A program made the translations under genes and the position numbers. The notes under the pieces are model-generated. The model was not told the origin of the DNA. It saw nothing but the letters and a program-made list of their open reading frames with translations, and searched no databases. From Oceanicola sp. (GTDB taxonomy: Bacteria > Pseudomonadota > Alphaproteobacteria > Rhodobacterales > Rhodobacteraceae), in NCBI GenBank assembly GCA_022447275.1, contig JAKVBK010000029.1, positions 1 through 39,465 of the forward strand: 39,465 bases of DNA, written 5' to 3'. How positions within the stretch are numbered: position 1 is the first letter of the stretch; each line of letters begins with the position of its first letter. This document shows, in pieces, positions 35,067 through 39,465 of the stretch.

Positions 35067-35927
35067 TCAGTCCTGCAGCAGATCAGTGTTGCGGATCACA
35101 GAGGGGTCAACCTCGATATCGGCACGCGTGATCTCCGCAGCAGCCACCGCGGCGGCCAAGCTGTCCTGCGTCGACTGTTCGGTGAGCAATTCACGCAGAT
35201 CGCCCTGCACTTCCTCGAAAGCCGGTGCGGTGGCATCGCGGGTTTCGTTCAGTTTCACAAGATGCCAGCCGAATTGGGTCTGGATCGGGCCGGACACAGC
35301 GCCGGTTTCAAGCTCCTTCACGGCGGCCTCAAATGCGGGCACCATCATGCCCTCGCCAAACCAGCCCAAGGCCCCGCCATTGGGGCCAGAGGGGCCGGTG
35401 GAATGGGTTTGCGCCATCTCGGCGAAATCGGCACCCGCATCGATCTCGGCCTTCAGCTCGGCGGCTTTTTCCTCTGTCTCGACGAGGATGTGCGCCGCGT
35501 TCCATTCGGTGCCGCCACCAAACTCTGCGAGCTGGCTTTCATAGAGCGCACGCAGGGCCTCTTCTGTCACATTGGCCTCGGTGGCCGCATCGAGGGCCAC
35601 ACCGGCAAGATAGCCGGAGATTTGGTTGTCGAGGCCCAGTTGGGTTTCACGGCTCAAAGTGTCGGGCAGCGACTGCGCCAAGGCGTTTTGCTGGATCAGC
35701 TGATCGAGCAGGCCGGCATAGAGGCTTGCATCGTCAATCTGCTGATATTGCGGGGGCAGCGCCTGCAAAGCAGAGACCAGATGCCCCACTGTGATCTCTA
35801 CGCCGCCAACAGTCGCAAGCACGGTTTCGCCCGACACCTCTTCCGCCAAGGCCGCCGGGGCGGACAGAAACAGGGCGCAGGCCAGAGCGGCCCCGGTTTT
35901 CTTGGCGTTCGTCAGAATGGGCAACAT
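35067..35927 (-). CDS. Periplasmic peptidyl-prolyl isomerase, PpiC/parvulin type
   Basis: A 286-residue periplasmic folding helper. Signal peptide 1-28 (expected cleavage at ALA-EE), a SurA-like helical N-domain (about 40-130), then a parvulin domain with [19 protein letters not shown], the [20 protein letters not shown] segment, and the closing [15 protein letters not shown] upstream of the ATG supports the start. First gene of ppiC-argJ-mutT, divergent from secA with 196 bases between the starts. Confidence 0.92.
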   Translation of the reverse strand: MLPILTNAKKTGAALACALFLSAPAALAEEVSGETVLATVGGVEITVGHLVSALQALPPQYQQIDDASLYAGLLDQLIQQNALAQSLPDTLSRETQLGLDNQISGYLAGVALDAATEANVTEEALRALYESQLAEFGGGTEWNAAHILVETEEKAAELKAEIDAGADFAEMAQTHSTGPSGPNGGALGWFGEGMMVPAFEAAVKELETGAVSGPIQTQFGWHLVKLNETRDATAPAFEEVQGDLRELLTEQSTQDSLAAAVAAAEITRADIEVDPSVIRNTDLLQD

Positions 35928-35961
35928 GTTGAATTCTCCTCTGCCGCACGGGTCGGCAACG

Positions 35962-35990
35962 TTGACACTGTGGGTTCTGACCCTTACCTA
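35962..35990 (+). promoter_or_regulatory. Candidate promoter of secA
   Basis: TTGACA (35962-35967) and TACCTA (35985-35990) are exactly 17 bases apart on the plus strand. Transcription would start near 35997, leaving a leader of about 127 bases before the secA ATG. Confidence 0.65.
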
Positions 35991-36123
35991 CACCGCGTTC
36001 TCCGGGTGTCACCGGGGCCTTCTTTTCGACGATGTTTGTAGGGACGTCGGCAAGGGGGGGCAAGCGGCACCCGCACCTGCTCCGATATCGGGGCTACACG
36101 AAAGCGTCAGGGGTTTCGTACAT

Positions 36124-38859
<2,736 letters not shown>

Positions 38860-39465
38860 ACCTGATATGGGCTGTCTAAGCTCAAGACACACTGACTCCC
38901 GCATGGCAGCGTTTCCAACGGTCGAAGATTTAGCGGCGACCGAGTCTGATTTTTTCTGGTGGAGCGACCCGTGGTTGGCACGCTCTTTGACTTTTCTTGC
39001 TGCGATCTCGCGTCGAGCTTGGCGATGAAACTGACTACCAAAGGGTTCAGCTTGCCACTGTCTGACCGCACATCGCCATGACACCTGACGCGGGTTTGCC
39101 GCGCCAGTAAGTCTTTTGGCCGCTTCAGATAGTTTGAAGAATCCTAAGAGTATCGGATTTGGATTAGCCCTTTGGCCCTTTTGTAAGTCGCCGCATTAAC
39201 CGCGAAGTTGGGAATTCAAGACGCGTATGTGCCAGTGAAAAAGCATCGCTCTGCCCGTTGGGCGCAATTGGCTGAGGCAGGCTGCAGAGCCGAGAGCGCT
39301 GCCCTGAGGGATTGTTCTAGGCATTCGGCTGCATAGCCGGGTCAGCAGGCACCGCACCTAGCCTTTTGCTCAGATTGCAATACTGCTTTCTGTCACCTTT
39401 AGTTTTGGGGTCGGGTGAGCAACCGCTGCGTGTTTCCTCTTACCGCTTTGAGGGCACGGAATGCG
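38860..39465. other. Gene-free stretch behind secA
   Basis: About 600 bases to the window edge with no frame that I recognise on either strand and no good ribosome binding site. The composition is closer to even and stops are frequent in all frames. A dyad (CTAGG near 39318, CCTAG near 39356) and a GGCT/AGCC hairpin between them are visible but have no T-run. I see no terminator for secA. No tRNA or IS remnant was found. Confidence 0.5.

Noticed and set aside
35791-36123. N-terminal extension of the SecA frame
   Set aside because: Crosses the divergent ppiC gene and its promoter; SecA proteins start at the MLGMGT-like position.
39300-39370. tRNA-like folding near the right end
   Set aside because: No T-loop consensus (GTTCRANTC) and no acceptor stem pairing.

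Overview
The window is a gene-dense, GC-rich stretch of a chromosome from an alphaproteobacterium, most likely a marine member of the Rhodobacterales (Roseobacter group). This rests on gene order (rimP-nusA-ylxR-infB; ppiC-argJ-mutT divergent from secA; comF-grxC-carbon-nitrogen hydrolase-marR), on the fused YlxR/L7Ae protein, the NDUFAF5-like protein, a bacterial voltage-gated sodium channel, and the sequence character of HemH, IF2 and SecA. No rRNA, tRNA, CRISPR array, integrase or intact insertion sequence was found. Most of the window is housekeeping DNA; the novelty lies in small genes and leader RNAs.

Layout. 1-4.6 kb: a probable decayed LuxR-type helix-turn-helix remnant, an acyl-CoA thioesterase, threonine dehydratase, and a divergent pair of an HPt protein and a response-regulator/PP2C phosphatase, then a Nudix hydrolase. 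4.7-8.7 kb: a compact rightward run with overlapping genes: hslO, a CoA-pyrophosphatase-type Nudix enzyme, a CCA-adding-type nucleotidyltransferase and two tandem LysE/RhtB exporters. 8.7-15.2 kb: a two-subunit ABC exporter, a RumA/TrmA-type RNA methyltransferase, the sodium channel and a Tat-type L,D-transpeptidase. 15.2-20.4 kb: proline iminopeptidase divergent from ubiG, then a leftward cluster comF-grxC-nitrilase-marR divergent from an NDUFAF5-like protein.

20.4-23.8 kb: ferrochelatase, followed on the opposite strand by two tandem genes for 58-residue exported peptides. Their mature parts are identical and their genes differ there only at synonymous positions. A second L,D-transpeptidase and a CAP-domain lipoprotein are divergent neighbours. 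23.9-27.3 kb: a complete leftward dTDP-L-rhamnose operon (rfbC-rfbB-rfbD-rfbA). 27.4-33.1 kb: the rimP-nusA-ylxR-infB operon, preceded by a structured leader with mutually exclusive terminator and antiterminator helices. 33.1-38.9 kb: a previously easy-to-miss 44-residue gene, then leftward ppiC-argJ-mutT, and secA rightward. 38.9-39.5 kb: about 600 bases without a recognisable gene.

The observations most worth following are the duplicated peptide genes beside hemH, the rimP leader attenuator, and the 44-residue gene behind infB. All functional statements are from reading the sequence and from family knowledge; no database search was run.
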